A stretch of 64,000 nucleotides of DNA, from the NCBI RefSeq assembly GCF_000803265.1, contig NW_014575403.1:62001-126000 (forward strand), in the 5' to 3' direction. A program made the translations under genes and the position numbers. Source of the DNA: Ordospora colligata OC4. Taxonomy: Eukaryota; Microsporidia; Ordosporidae. The notes below the pieces were generated by a model that saw only the letters and a list, made by a program, of their open reading frames with translations, did no database searches and was not told where the DNA came from. Shown piece after piece: positions 63,854 to 64,000 of this stretch (its first letter is position 1; the number at the start of each line of letters is the position of its first letter).

Positions 63854-64000
63854 ATGAGGAAGGTGTGTTTGGTGGTAATTGATGGATGGGGACATGATGA
63901 GAATAATATGGAAGGGAATGCGGTAGATGGATCTAAATGCTATTGGATGAGGAGATTGAGTTTGATGTATGATAGTTTTTTGCTTTATGCGCATGGATGC
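63854..64000 (+). CDS. 2,3-bisphosphoglycerate-independent phosphoglycerate mutase, N-terminus (partial)
   Basis: The frame opens at ATG 63854 and runs off the window edge after 49 codons. MRKVCLVVIDGWGHDEN is the N-terminal strand of iPGM, with the metal-binding Asp in VIDGWG, and EGNAVDGSKCYWMRRLSLMYDSFLLYAHG follows the pattern GNA...A....W..L...YP...L.AHG. This glycolytic enzyme interconverts 3- and 2-phosphoglycerate. The assignment rests on 49 residues only, but the signature is specific. Confidence 0.85.
   Translation, partial: MRKVCLVVIDGWGHDENNMEGNAVDGSKCYWMRRLSLMYDSFLLYAHGC

Overview
This window is a very compact eukaryotic nuclear segment, almost certainly from a microsporidian close to Encephalitozoon/Ordospora. 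The evidence is one short gene every ~1.4 kb, intergenic gaps often below 100 bp, about 40% GC by eye, eukaryote-only proteins in shortened form, and a CCC motif just upstream of most start codons. A methionine aminopeptidase 2 has the length and N-terminus expected for that lineage, and one gene carries two 24-29 nt introns of microsporidian type. About 44 protein genes, one confident non-coding RNA (SRP RNA) and one tentative structured RNA are annotated. No tRNA, rRNA, transposon, CRISPR array or viral remnant was seen.

Layout. 1-12 kb (minus): an importin-beta family fragment, CCT7/eta chaperonin, and a 3,198-residue cytoplasmic dynein heavy chain. 12-24 kb: an unknown protein, a MYST acetyltransferase (Esa1-like), NIP7, a Dhr1-like DEAH helicase, SPB4, eIF2B-epsilon and MSH6. 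23-33 kb: an unknown protein, a RAD51-paralogue-like protein without Walker A, a possible structured RNA, MetAP2 (the fumagillin target), an M16-like secreted protein with a lost zinc site, TAF1, and an RFC subunit. 33-45 kb: RRP8, a two-intron multi-membrane-span gene, NDC80, fibrillarin, MAK16, LUC7, a leucine-rich protein, GOT1, FAD glycerol-3-phosphate dehydrogenase and a TBC protein. 45-57 kb: CPSF73/YSH1, acyl-CoA synthetase, RNR1, an E2 enzyme, PSF1, FAP7, an eIF3c-like protein, an unknown, uL15 and a kinesin. 57-64 kb: a small membrane protein, an FYR-domain protein, a CLASP/TOG protein, SRP RNA, V-ATPase subunit B, RPABC4, a NUP50-like protein and the start of phosphoglycerate mutase.

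The genes are core housekeeping with no operon logic, but themes recur. Ribosome biogenesis: NIP7, Dhr1, SPB4, RRP8, NOP1, MAK16, FAP7, uL15. Replication and repair: MSH6, RFC, RNR1, PSF1, RAD51-like. Mitosis and microtubules: dynein, NDC80, kinesin, CLASP. mRNA metabolism: LUC7, CPSF73, TAF1. Secretion: SRP RNA, GOT1, TBC.

Start codons were chosen as the ATG nearest downstream of a CCC motif where one exists; this usually gives an N-terminus matching the family length. The most notable observations are the two-intron gene, the SRP RNA, erosion of ATPase or catalytic sites in several conserved proteins (dynein AAA3/AAA4, RNR1 ATP cone, RAD51-like, M16-like), and the genome-wide style CCC start motif.
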